A stretch of 64,000 nt of DNA. Origin: Hirundichthys speculiger. Taxonomy: Eukaryota; Chordata; Actinopteri; Beloniformes; Exocoetidae. Numbering within the stretch: position 1 is the stretch's first letter; every line of letters starts with the position of its first letter. The position numbers and the translations under genes are program-made. The notes beneath the pieces were generated by a model, which did no database searches, was not told where the DNA came from, and saw only the letters and a list, made by a program, of their open reading frames with translations. Below are positions 51,601 through 64,000 of the stretch, one piece after another. The stretch spans positions 3,143,501 through 3,207,500 of the forward strand of contig JAGFBZ010000258.1 of NCBI GenBank assembly GCA_018398805.1, read 5' to 3'.

Positions 51601-54600
51601 CTGTCAACATTTTAAACAAGCCCTGTGTTTGCGGAAAGTTGCGATGCTCAACTGGAAACAAAGGAGAAGAAAGAAGACTGGAAGCAACTGGCCAAAGCTA
51701 TTTTGGACAGACCTGTTTTATTCATTAATTTTTTAAATTTCTGATAGCTCACCATCTGTTCTGAGCTGAGTAAACAGAAACGTTTATAACAGTTCCAGAC
51801 ATGTCCGAGTCAAACCACACACCCTCTCTGTGATTGTTTTTGACTGACCTGAGAGTAGAAATTAGCCATGGTGGTGGTTTCTATGTCCTTCTTTCCTAGT
51901 ACTTCCATTTTGACTGGTGCTGATGGGAACTTGGTTGAGAAGTAATCCAAGAAGTCCGGTAGGTACTTGGCTTCTCCATGAACAATTCCCATGACATAAT
52001 GAGCTGCCTAGGAAAAATAAAAAAATGAATAAATAAAAACAGTCAGCAGTGTGATTTAGAAACAGATAAACAGATTGTGTTTTAAATATTTGTATATAAA
52101 ATAAATAATAATAATAATAATCATGGTTGTTATTATTATTATTATTATAACTCAACAACACCTATACTCCAAATGAACAATACTGCTCTCAGTAGAAATT
52201 AATTGATCAATACGATCAGTATATACGCTGTACCTGGGATGCGTCCTCACTAAACGCCAAAGTGACAAACTCCTGGGCAAATCTGTGCTGCTGGTCCACT
52301 GACAGAGAGGAGAGCTGGGATGCGTAGGCATGAGCCACCAGGGCCCCTCCATTAGGCTGGTTCTCTACGTGGATGTACGGGGCAAACTCCAGACCTGCCA
52401 TACCAGGATACCTGCACTTTTGGTGGTGTTTCGTTAGACAAGGGATCTTATTGGAGGTTGGAGAGTTTTGGAGAGATGAATTAAAAAGGGACTTGGAGGC
52501 AAGAGGAGGAGAGGAGGGCGTGAGATGGTCAGTTTTATTGTTTGGTGGAGGGGAAACAGGTAGAGGAGACTTGAAAGGAGACAGGGAGGAGTTGTTTTTT
52601 AGTTCAGTAGTGGAGGAAGAGTTGGTGGATGAAGAGGAAGGGGAGAGAAGGAGGCCAGCACAGATGGTTTGGCAGGAGCGATGGTACATCTTCACTCTCT
52701 TCTGCTTCTCTCCTTCTTTGTGTTTCTTCTTCTTTTTCTTCTTCACTTTTTTGATTTGCAGCTCTTCTGAATTTATCTTTGCCTTCTCTTTTTCTTCTGG
52801 AAGAGAAAGAGATCGATAGAGGTAGAGAGAAAGAGAGAGAGAGAACACAACTGTTATGATGTGACATTCTTAAAAGCAAGTCAAAATAAAAGAAACAAAA
52901 AAACATAAATATATCAAAAAGGTTAGAAAGCAGCTTTTGAACAATACATATTGTCAAAAATCGTCCCCCATTTTCTCCAACCATAAAAAACAATTACACC
53001 AAACATATCACCCTACAAAATCTTCAAAAAAAAAGAGTTTTAAGTAAAAGTAAAAGCAAGTCGAAACTGTTCAGAACAAAAGCAACAGAATGAAGGGCAC
53101 CAAAAGTCAACCTTAGTGTTATCTAATTTCCTTTTCTTTGACAATCAAAATAAGCAGAACCTGATAATTTTTTTAATAGAAAAGAGAAATAATGAGCAAC
53201 ATCTATTTTAAGCAAGTGTAGATGGATGACTCAGACTTTCCCAGATGATATCTATCTCCTGAGGTGTCTACAGAAAAATACACAGAGGAGCCTTAAAATG
53301 GATCCCCTTGAGAAAAACAGATATGACTAAGACTGTAAACAGTTTCCAATAGCGTATCCGAGGAGAAATCAGACGTGCGTGACAGTCTATTAAATGTGTA
53401 AGGCGAGGCAAAGTGAAACATGCAAATTTATGCTAAGCATATGTATTTATCTGTATGCGTGTCAGAGCAAAACAATTAGCAAATATGTTACGGGCCAATT
53501 CATTGTCCATGTGTTGTTTCATATAAAAGAGGACTTATTACATTTATTGTGGATGTCTGTGTGCGTATAAGCATCTCTGCCAACATGAGTCACACTAATA
53601 GAAGTGTTGCGCTCTCAATATAATTTAAACATCAGCCATTACTGCTCACACACAAGCATTTATGGTCAAGCTTGAACTCCACACATTCATAGTGAGGTGA
53701 GGAAGGAATGGGAGGCAGAATGGAAAACAGAAAGGGAGTGTATTAAACAGCAATAGAGATTGGGGGGGGGGCAGTACAATACCAGAGCTACTAATCCAAA
53801 AGCTCTTAAAGCCACAAGTTACCCCTCCCCCAATTATCTCTAAACACAGACACAAACACAAATGTTTTTTCTGAAATCTCAGTCTTCATCAGTGCAATGC
53901 ACCCAATTTTGCATTACAGTGATAAGTATATTCTACACATATACTTCATTAACATAGTCTGATGTTATTAAATTTACAGTTATTTAGACCAGACCCTTGA
54001 GATCAATTTACCCCCCCCTTTCAAAATGATATAAAACTCCCGGCTGAGCCTTTGGGAGTAGATATTCAAGATGGATTTGTTACTGACAACGCCTTATCAC
54101 AGGAAACATCTCCTAGAAGGGAATTAACATTTTATCTTTTATTGATAAGACCCACTGGGGGATGCAAACACCAAATACATTGCTTTTCAAAATGCACAGA
54201 TTTGCTGTAAAAATAAATAAATTATTTTAGTTTACAAAAAAAAAAAAAATCTGTCAATCTATGTTACACTTTGAAACCAGTCTGTAAACTTTAGCTGTCA
54301 TAGAGGATCATCTCCCTGAGACAATCCTGACAAAAGCCACAAGGTAAAATTGGATTTTATCTGACCATCAGTGAAGAAGAAAGATGTAGATCGTTGAGTA
54401 TTTTATTGGGGAAGATATCTATCATATTATGTAGGATTATATAATAGATAACAGCCAACTGACAGTGGAGACGCCTTATTTTTCATGTCCGGCACTCATG
54501 GTAACACTTATTTATTCATGCTGCTCTGACTCACATTTAACCAACGCACACAGGCTTAGGTACAGTACAGTTCTCCATAAACAGTGAATGTTGACTGGTT

Positions 54601-57600
54601 AAAACATTTGAACTTGAAAGGGAAAGTCCCTAGTAGAGATCACTCTGAAGATGGAGGATTGCAAAATACAGATATATGACACAAACAAGAAATGCATGTG
54701 ATGGTTGCAATGGATGGTTTCAAGGAGTGCAGCCTGCACCAATACTCTCCGGCTGCAATCAATACCTTTGAGCACTCAGTTTCTGTTTATGCACAATAAC
54801 ATTTCTTACTTAAGTGAAGCTAACGAGCATCAACAGCAAAAACACATGAACAGCCTACCTTTCAAGCCATACATAGTATTGATACTGCCCCCAAATGACA
54901 CCAGGAAATTCATAGGAAAGCTAGATTAGGCACAGCTGCATGGGAAAATCTTTGCATAGGCCCAATGCCAACCAAGCTACACACCTTAGTCCTGCTAACA
55001 GTTTATTTCAATTTTGGTATGTATGGCCTACGGGCATTGTTCCTTGCATGTTTTCCAAGTTTTATCTATGCTCTATGGAAAATCTACAAAAAAAACAAAG
55101 TTGAACTTGAAGAGTTTTTCCAACAATAATTACTCCTCCTTCTATCTAAAATGGGACAGCTCAGAATTTAACCAAGAAAGTTATTGTCAAGACTGGGGCT
55201 GTCCCAAATATCGCACAAATGAAAACTTTGAGGTGATTGTGGTTATTTTGCATTATTATCACTCACTTGTACATCAAGAGCATAACAAAACTAGAAGAAA
55301 TAATTTCACACTACTCTCTTTCTGGCCCTTTAATGATGCCATTGCTTTCCTCCACGATCTTTTGCTGAACTCACAGCATATATGGAAAAAGGCAATCTTT
55401 ATTTAAAAACTTATTGTGGAAAAATAATTATTATGCACTTTTACATATAAAAGTCTAAAAATGAAGTAAAACAATTAAATCATTATTAGTAATTATGCCG
55501 ATCATTATCTAAAATGTTTTATTCTTTCAACACTATTTGTTGAATTTTGAATTTGTTGTTAAATTTGTTGAATTTCCCTTTATGGGATAAATAAAGTATT
55601 TTTTTTTTCATTTCATTTCATTTCATTTCATTTCACTAATGTATTGCAAATTCAAACACTGTGTTACAATTAATAAACCTTTCCAGCAGCAGCTATAAAA
55701 CAGCAAACCAAAAGGGAATAGAGATTAATGTTCATGGCACAAAATTCTTCTTTTATTCCATAATGGCCCCCATTAAACAGTTTGTCAACCATATATCAAT
55801 GAAATTTGCATTTCACTGGAATAATATATTTGCTTACATGATGAATTTAACAAATATCCAGTAAATTATCATGAGAATTTTCTGTAAATTTTGTAACAGT
55901 ATCAGCCAACAAAATCAGTCAGGATCTATGGTGCTTATCATTTTGGAAGGCTATATTCTCTCACTGTCAAGCTACATTTTTTCGGGCTCAACATCAAACA
56001 TTCACATATGACTCAATTTGAATTTAATTAGTGCCGGACAAAAAAAAAAAAAAGATTCCATGACAGCCACTTTCGATTAGTCAGTTATATTATGACCTGA
56101 GGATTCATCCCTGACAGTAAATCTGTAGCGGCTCACTCACTTGCAGCTGCTTTAAAAAAACATATAGAGGATCAACCATGTGTGAGCCTGATAACTTAAA
56201 AGCTGATTCATGGTTTTGGATCAGCTTAACAATGACTCCTCCAGTTCACACCTTGATGTGACCCTGGTCTGAATTATAATCATAACAGCTCCATTCATAC
56301 ACCAAGTTCATGGTGTCTCTGTAGTGTCCATATTGTGTCTTGTTGGGATGTGTGAAAGGCACAGAGGCTATGCATCTGTGACAGCATGTACGGTAGTAAC
56401 AGAGGGGTATCAAGTGTAGTGTGAAATGGGAGGTGTAACAGCAGGTGCGTTTCCACTAGCGGGGGTCCTGGGTAGTTTTTCCAGGGCTGGATCATTAACG
56501 TCTCCTATTCCAAGAACAACCCCGCTACAAAGGCTTTCAGGAACCTTTTAGGGGCAAAAAAACATTTCTTTTGTAGGACAGTTACTCAGAGCGCTCTGAG
56601 TAACTACCAGACTTCTGAATGTGGTGGTGGTGGTGTTGACTTATTGACTGGGTATGCTGTGGGCAGGGGATGATGTCATTCAGGTGCCGCTTCACATATG
56701 AGCTGTCTTTTCTTATTCAACGCCACCATTATGTACTATTCAAATAGCAAACTGATGAGCTAGATGATTGCAGCACCTCTAATATTTTCACATCATTTTA
56801 GTTTGTTTCACCTCTTTTTTTTCTTCACATTTGCCAACGTCTTCTTCTTCTCTCTTTTTTGCGGATGACTAATAGCGAAAGCAGTACACTACCGCCACCA
56901 TGTGGTGTGGAATGGTACTCTATGTGCAACCGGCTCTGTCATCACATGTGGAGACACAACGGCTGAAAGCACCAAGCAGGAGGTCGGCCCTGCTAAAATT
57001 CCAGCCTTCTAGTTTAACCGCCGTTTTAGGACCACAATGGTCTGAATGGCCAGAACGGCAGAGGCTGGCTGAAGTGGCCATATTTCCAACTTTCAAACTT
57101 TGTCTCTTGATTTGGGGTGCTAGCCATTCATAAAACCCCATTACCTTACTAAGAACCCTGGCGAAGCCATCATTTGAGGAGGCCAACTCAGTGTCTCCCT
57201 CCTGCAGTACTGGAAACACTGCTAACGCCAGCACTGCTATGTGTCTCAGTGGAACAACCAGTAAAAACCTAAATTTGTGTTAGCACTTATTCAGCACTGA
57301 CTGAAAGCAAAATTAGTGATGTATTGCTAACTACAGACCACAAAGACAAGGACCATCTTCAGGTTGTTAAACGCTAATGCTTTGTGAAAGCACACACTGG
57401 GGAAGCAAAATTCCACCTTTGTGGGATCTGTGTGAATGCACCGCTAGAGACTGGAGGAGAGAGCATCTTTGTACTACAATATTTCTCGCACCACACCTGC
57501 CCCACTATATGCTTTACATATTCCTCATAGATCAAGAGGTGCCCTCGTTATTAGAAAATTGTTAGAGTTAGACATGTATTAACAGTTCCATAACTAAACA

Positions 57601-60406
57601 AGCCCTTAGTTTCCCAACACACACATTTTGTTTGGGTCACTTGGATGAACAGTCATTATCAGACTAAAGTCAGAAGTTCCCAGCCAAATCAACACAAATA
57701 CCAACAGACAACATCAGTAATAGAAAAGCAATCTTACTGTAAGAATCGTTGTTTGCTGCTTATTGATTTCCTATACGTGTCTCCACTGGGTGCTTCTCTG
57801 TATCGTCCTTTTCAATTGTAAATTTAACACTCTTCCACTGATTAAATGTCCAACTTTCCTTTCCCCCCCTCCCCATCTCTCCAAACATTTGCAAATTTAA
57901 TACTCTCTGATGAAATGCAGTACTCACTTTCACAGAAAAACTGCTATCTAGTGAGGAAGAGCCCCCACATAATTTCTCTCTCAGCTGACTGAAAAAAATC
58001 ACACTGTGGATTTCAGTGTCTCTATTATCATAAACACACATGATTAAACACCAGGCTCTGTCATAGGATAACTGCAGGATTAACACACAATCACTCTAAC
58101 TCAAAGTCCCTCATAAGACCAGTCTTCTCATATAATAAGAAGATGAATCAACATTACGAAGATGCATGCCCTTTCTACACAGAGCAGGAAGAGTGACATA
58201 TCGCAGGTAATCTCTCTGAAATTTTCATCTGCAGCCACTGGTCATGGTATGTGGCTAAAGCACCACTAAGTCCTTGAAATGTCAGAGTGTGGTCATGACA
58301 TTCCAGTATGAAAGACTGCCAGTCTGACAGGAGCTTTAAAACAAATCAAGTCAATGGAAATGAAATTGGCATCCATATATGGCTTAGTGGTGTGGATGTT
58401 GGTGTACTTAAAAAAAAAAAAAAAAAGTCTTAAAAAAACAAGGGGAAAAAACAACGTTGACAAAACAGCTGAGCTCAGATTACCCTCACAGATGGAGGCA
58501 GATATTACAAATGCTGCTCTGCAAAAAATTCGTAACTGTCAAAAGGTTAATGATGAGAGCTGCCAATGCATTCAAAAAGAATGAAAGAGCCCAACTGATA
58601 TACCAGGCGGCAAACACTAGCTTTTCATATATCTGCTTTGTATGCTGAATGCTGTCAGTCCAGAACAAAACATAAAACTGCACAAACCGACTACACTGCA
58701 CAATTTATGGTCATTTCAAACAATGCCGTTATGTGAAAATGTTTACGCTGGATGCACACAGGTGCGTTGCAGCAATGCACGGGGGGTGGTGTTAAATTTC
58801 TCATACCAAAAATAACCAATCAAATTCCTGCCAGCTCACTACAAAAATGACCTGCATGCTTTAAATTAGTCCCCGCCTCTGTGTACGATTTCATTGGCTA
58901 ACTCTAGATGTGTAGCAACAACTCAATTGGCTGATGCATGTGCTGAAGTGAGAAAAGTCGTAAACCTCCGAATTTTTGAGGGAACTCACAGAACCCACAA
59001 TTCAGTTCAGCAACAGATGACGTCACCCCATTCAAAGTCTATGGAGATGCATGCAGAAGACCCATGCAACACAGCGAGAATCTAGCATTAATTATTTTAG
59101 ATGATATAGGCTAAAATATCAGTTTTTGTTGGTACACAGCAATTACATACTAATCAGGCTCCAAGAAGCAGGACAAGAGAGATGCACAACAACAATAAGG
59201 AGAATAATAAAAAACAATTACATGAAACAAAACAAACAAAATAAAAGACAATATGTTACTCTCATCTGTATATAAGTGACAGTAATTTATTTTATTTGGA
59301 TGATAATCTGTCAATTTTTTTTTACATTTCCGTTATTTTTACTTAACCCGCATATTAATTTGGTTGTTTCATGTTAGATAAACTGAAGTTATACAATTGG
59401 GAAGAAACAAAAGGGAAATTTAAAAAAAAAGAAAAAAAAGGAGGGAAAAAATACCAAGACTGACTATGGCAAAGAAAAACTGAAGAGAGTTGGAAGACAG
59501 TAGTGGAAGAGAGTTAGGGCTGAAAATCATTGTGTACATGAACAAACACAGAGAAAGTAAGAAGGTCAGACTAAATAAACCATAAGGATCACTTTTCCAT
59601 GTGATGAGAAGCCCATTTCAAAGGTCAACCTAATGTCAGGTATCACGATCAGCAGAAAAAAGAAACTGAAACAATATCATGCCACAGTGATATTCACCAT
59701 ATGGTTGCGGTACTAAATTGGGCCTTTTATGTCACAATATTAGTTATTTTGTGTTGTATGTGCTGCAGATGTCACAAACATGATGATTAATTGCAGCAGT
59801 GTGTGAAAGTGGGTCATGTTTTGTTACCTTAGCAGCAGATTTGTTGTGCATCTGTAATGAGCTCCAACACAATACAGTCTATTTATTTCTAAGAAAACAT
59901 CACATATGACTTAAAATGAAATTTAGTGTAATAATGCATTATGAATTATATTATCATGTGCCAACCTGGTTGGCTTTTACTGTTTATGTGCACTAATGTA
60001 GTAGTCAATTTCACTTTTACTCCACATACTAATTCTTATCTTTTAACATTATCTTAAGAATATTGCTATGTTCAAAAACACAAATTAAGTTATTAATGAA
60101 CTAAGAAAATATTCAGTAGCAGTAGCAAACACATTCAAGTTCTTAGATGTTTGCAGGTCATGCTGAATTTCTGTGTTATTCAACTTTCACCAGACACCAG
60201 TTTAACCAAAAACAGACATGATTTGTTTCATCCCTGCGGGTCACTTGGTATGCACGAGTACTTCCACCAACCTTTAATTGGCTGCTTGACTTCACCGTTC
60301 TCCCTCTTGATCTCATTCATCACTCTGTGTTTCTTCTCCTTTTCCCTTTCTCGGTCTTTGACCTTTTTCTTCTCTTTCTCCTTTGCCTTGTCCTTGGTGG
60401 AGTGTT
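28764..60406 (-). CDS. rsbn1l: rsbn1l, round spermatid basic protein 1-like, spliced (eight coding exons, 5' end outside the window)
   Basis: Coding exons in transcript order are 60406-60272, 52796-52234, 52007-51849, 37962-37825, 36718-36576, 33337-33167, 33001-32893 and 30632-28764. All have AG acceptors and all internal ends have GT donors, and the phases fit from exon to exon, giving 1095 residues plus TAG. The protein order matches RSBN1L: lysine-rich N-terminal part, conserved central domain ([63 protein letters not shown]), then [19 protein letters not shown]. The RSBN1/RSBN1L/DPY-21 family carries a JmjC-like domain; DPY-21 and RSBN1 are reported to act on dimethylated H4K20, so a nuclear chromatin role is expected. 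The activity of this paralogue is inferred. RSBN1L rather than RSBN1 is supported by the neighbouring tmem60. The first exon(s), with the start codon, lie beyond 64000. Odd feature: the last exon is far longer than in mammals. Confidence 0.95.
30633..32892 (-). other. rsbn1l: rsbn1l intron before the terminal exon
   Basis: 2.26 kb with donor GTATTA and acceptor TTGCCCAG. A/T-rich with a poly-T run near 31065. I see no gene or clear mobile element. Confidence 0.8.
32893..33001 (-). CDS. rsbn1l: rsbn1l coding exon ([14 protein letters not shown])
   Basis: The exon is 109 bp, with acceptor TTTTCAG and donor TCTCAG/GTATTA. It supplies the third base of a split Ser codon and ends on a codon boundary. 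It encodes [20 protein letters not shown] and [16 protein letters not shown], conserved in RSBN1L. Confidence 0.95.
33167..33337 (-). CDS. rsbn1l: rsbn1l coding exon ([20 protein letters not shown])
   Basis: The exon is 171 bp, with acceptor TGTCTTAG and donor GAGAG/GTAGGC. It encodes [20 protein letters not shown], then [20 protein letters not shown] and [16 protein letters not shown]. The match to RSBN1/RSBN1L is almost residue for residue. The following intron is only 165 bp. Confidence 0.96.
33338..36575 (-). other. rsbn1l: rsbn1l intron, 3.2 kb
   Basis: Bounded by donor GTGAGC and acceptor TGTCTTAG. It contains a short GT tract near 34070 and no recognisable gene. Its open frames match nothing I know. 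Confidence 0.75.
36576..36718 (-). CDS. rsbn1l: rsbn1l coding exon (LPWGTLSSL...[12 protein letters not shown])
   Basis: The exon is 143 bp, with acceptor GACTGCAG and donor AACG/GTGAGC. It starts on a codon boundary and leaves two bases that complete an Arg codon in the next exon. It encodes [15 protein letters not shown], then [20 protein letters not shown] and [11 protein letters not shown], closely matching RSBN1L. No single ATG-started open frame on this strand covers it, so it is easy to miss without splicing. Confidence 0.95.
36719..37824 (-). other. rsbn1l: rsbn1l intron, 1.1 kb
   Basis: Bounded by donor GTGAGT and acceptor GACTGCAG. Nothing else recognised. Confidence 0.8.
37825..37962 (-). 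CDS. rsbn1l: rsbn1l coding exon ([21 protein letters not shown])
   Basis: The exon is 138 bp, 46 codons, with acceptor TCATCAG and donor CTGAAG/GTGAGT. The peptide starts [17 protein letters not shown], continues [18 protein letters not shown] and ends MLEESSFLK. This is among the most conserved segments of the RSBN1 family and lies in the JmjC-like core. It follows a 13.9-kb intron carrying a kinase pseudogene and a hAT copy. Confidence 0.96.
39677..39725. repeat. LINE/SINE 3'-tail-like stub, copy 2
   Basis: AATATACTTTATTAATCCCC and CAAGGGGGAAATTCAAG differ from the copy at 9034 by one base in the shared core. The orientation is the same. Confidence 0.55.
43083..43880. mobile_element. Harbinger-like MITE
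   Basis: The ends GGGCCCGATCTTCCGCC and, in reverse, GGCCCCAATTGTACACTTCC are similar. Internal subterminal motifs (AGCGCTACCCGCTAC on the left, GCGGGTAGCGGCTAG on the right) are inverted. The segment is much richer in CpG than its surroundings. The flanking 3 bases (TCA, TTA) are only a weak target duplication. No transposase was recognised. Confidence 0.45.
44130..44915 (-). pseudogene. HIPK-like protein kinase pseudogene, apparently intronless
   Basis: Read on the - strand, kinase blocks occur in the right order but in different frames. [18 protein letters not shown] (44913 downward) is a ruined glycine-rich loop, ending in TGA at 44802. [20 protein letters not shown] with HASE (about 44620-44540) matches the catalytic-loop region, but the HADLKPDN motif is partly deleted. 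[20 protein letters not shown] (about 44500-44440) matches the SEAVDMWSLGCVIAEL block of subdomain [21 protein letters not shown] lies near the stop at 44132-44130. Homeodomain-interacting protein kinase-like genes are strongly expanded in teleosts. Spacing without introns suggests retroposition, but no poly-A tail or duplication was confirmed. Confidence 0.7.
48745..49110 (+). repeat. interspersed repeat, copy A
   Basis: Shares CACACAGGTG...CAGCAA near its start and CCCACAATTCAG...TCACCCCATTCAA near its end with 58745-59085. No gene is preserved; family unknown. Confidence 0.5.
49800..50961 (+). mobile_element. short hAT transposon copy with perfect 8-bp target duplication
   Basis: Termini TAGGGCTGGGCGATA and TATCGCCCAGCCCTA are perfect inverted repeats. 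CTTTTCAT flanks both sides (49792-49799 and 50962-50969). The interior carries the N-terminal part of a BED-finger transposase but not the RNase-H-like core. It is therefore an internally deleted, non-autonomous copy. The intact duplication points to a younger insertion than that at 12347. Confidence 0.92.
50051..50470 (+). pseudogene. N-terminal hAT transposase fragment with BED zinc finger
   Basis: 50051-50161 encodes a BED-type finger: Cys at 50084 and 50093 (CKVC), then [15 protein letters not shown] with two His. A frame change follows, after which the other frame reads [20 protein letters not shown], then [20 protein letters not shown] and [19 protein letters not shown]. These are the standard post-finger blocks of ZBED-like hAT transposases. 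The catalytic domain is missing. Confidence 0.8.
51849..52007 (-). CDS. rsbn1l: rsbn1l coding exon (MGIVHG...LPDFLDYF)
   Basis: The exon is 159 bp, exactly 53 codons, with acceptor TTCCTAG and donor TCTCAG/GTCAGT. It encodes [38 protein letters not shown] and [15 protein letters not shown], nearly identical to vertebrate RSBN1L and part of the family's JmjC-like core. An ATG lies inside the exon at 51992, but the reading frame runs through it from the previous exon. Confidence 0.96.
52080..52150 (+). repeat. (AAT)n / (ATT)n facing microsatellites
   Basis: ATAATAATAATAATAATC and TTATTATTATTATTATAA are inverted around TGGTTG inside the 226-bp rsbn1l intron, so the pre-mRNA could form a hairpin there. 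Confidence 0.85.
52234..52796 (-). CDS. rsbn1l: rsbn1l coding exon with poly-lysine nuclear-targeting stretch and start of conserved domain
   Basis: The acceptor follows a long CT-rich tract (TCTTCCAG) and the donor is TCCCAG/GTACAG. The peptide begins [17 protein letters not shown] and then runs [19 protein letters not shown], a strong candidate nuclear localisation signal. [14 protein letters not shown] matches the family motif. A serine/proline-rich linker follows (about 70 residues, poorly conserved), and then the conserved domain opens with [16 protein letters not shown] and [16 protein letters not shown]. The exon ends on a codon boundary. The next intron is only 226 bp. Confidence 0.95.
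55567..55636 (+). repeat. LINE-like 3' tail with (TTTCA)n microsatellite
   Basis: TTGAATTTCCCTTTATGGGA and TAAATAAAGTATTTTTTT run into repeated CATTT units, the usual form of an L2/Rex-like LINE tail in teleosts. No reverse transcriptase sequence was recognised upstream. Confidence 0.5.
58745..59085 (+). repeat. interspersed repeat, copy B
   Basis: Related to 48745-49110: shares CACACAGGTG, ACCCACAATTCAG and GTCACCCCATTCAA. Divergence is large between these anchors. Confidence 0.5.
60272..60406 (-). CDS. rsbn1l: rsbn1l first visible coding exon (basic, Lys/Glu-rich)
   Basis: The exon has a pyrimidine-rich acceptor ending CCGCAG and a donor AAAG/GTTGGT. It enters with two bases of a split codon and leaves with one base (G), which joins AA of the next exon to make Glu. 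The peptide is a charged run ([17 protein letters not shown]) followed by [15 protein letters not shown], which matches the conserved HKVMNEIKKENGEVK segment of RSBN1/RSBN1L. The incoming phase requires an upstream coding exon, which I could not find between 60407 and 64000. Confidence 0.93.

Positions 60407-64000
<3,594 letters not shown>

Larger units (their letters stand above)
37963..51848 (-). other. rsbn1l: rsbn1l intron, 13.9 kb, host of several insertions
   Basis: Bounded by donor GTCAGT at 51848 and acceptor TCATCAG. It contains a retroposon stub (39677), a Harbinger-like MITE (43083), a HIPK-like kinase pseudogene (44130), an interspersed repeat (48745) and a hAT copy (49800). The remaining sequence shows no gene. 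Confidence 0.85.
52797..60271 (-). other. rsbn1l: rsbn1l intron, 7.5 kb
   Basis: Bounded by donor GTTGGT and acceptor TCTTCCAG. It contains a retroposon tail with (TTTCA)n at 55567-55636 and an interspersed repeat at 58745. No gene was recognised. Confidence 0.85.

Noticed and set aside
52373..52819. 148-residue + strand open frame.
   Set aside because: Antisense of the lysine-rich rsbn1l exon at 52234-52796.
56450..56600. GTGCGTTTCCACTAGC start resembling a common fish MITE terminus.
   Set aside because: No matching inverted end was found within the next kilobase.

Overview
The window looks like nuclear DNA from a ray-finned fish, probably a percomorph-like teleost. It is AT-rich, has short coding exons separated by kilobase introns with GT/AG borders, carries many microsatellites, and is sprinkled with fish-type DNA transposons (hAT, Harbinger-like, and a TTAA-flanked inverted-repeat element). 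Only two protein genes can be read with certainty: tmem60 (+ strand, complete, two coding exons, 22581-23170) and rsbn1l (- strand, eight coding exons between 60406 and 28764, with the first exon or exons beyond the right edge). Their tail-to-tail order matches the vertebrate block RSBN1L-TMEM60-PHTF2.

Layout. 1-21558: about 21.5 kb with no convincing coding exon and many repeats. By synteny, and from a good splice donor on the - strand at 21559/21558, it is probably the first intron of phtf2. It holds a Harbinger-like element (2984-3704), a terminal-inverted-repeat element (4561-4964), a decayed hAT transposon with a transposase relic (12347-13989), a second possible element (14013-15935) and a large imperfect palindrome (16171-18757). 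21559-22267: likely bidirectional promoter and first exons of phtf2 (-) and tmem60 (+). 22268-24150: tmem60. 24150-26334: intergenic, with a tRNA-derived SINE-like copy. 26335-28763: probable rsbn1l 3' UTR. 28764-60406: rsbn1l. Its 13.9-kb intron contains a ruined HIPK-like kinase pseudogene (44130-44915), a Harbinger-like MITE (43083-43880) and a short hAT copy with a BED zinc finger and a perfect 8-bp target duplication (49800-50961). 60407-64000: the rsbn1l intron leading to the unseen exon 1, with a 215-bp AT/TATC tract.

Function. RSBN1L belongs to the RSBN1/DPY-21 family of nuclear proteins with a JmjC-like domain, linked to histone H4K20 methylation. TMEM60 is a small multipass membrane protein of unknown role. 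No pathway link between the neighbours is visible. I found no clearly new biological system. The most notable items are the very long proline/serine/histidine-rich final exon of rsbn1l, the kinase pseudogene with a lost catalytic loop, the large palindrome, and the predicted phtf2/tmem60 divergent promoter with a 9-codon upstream ORF.
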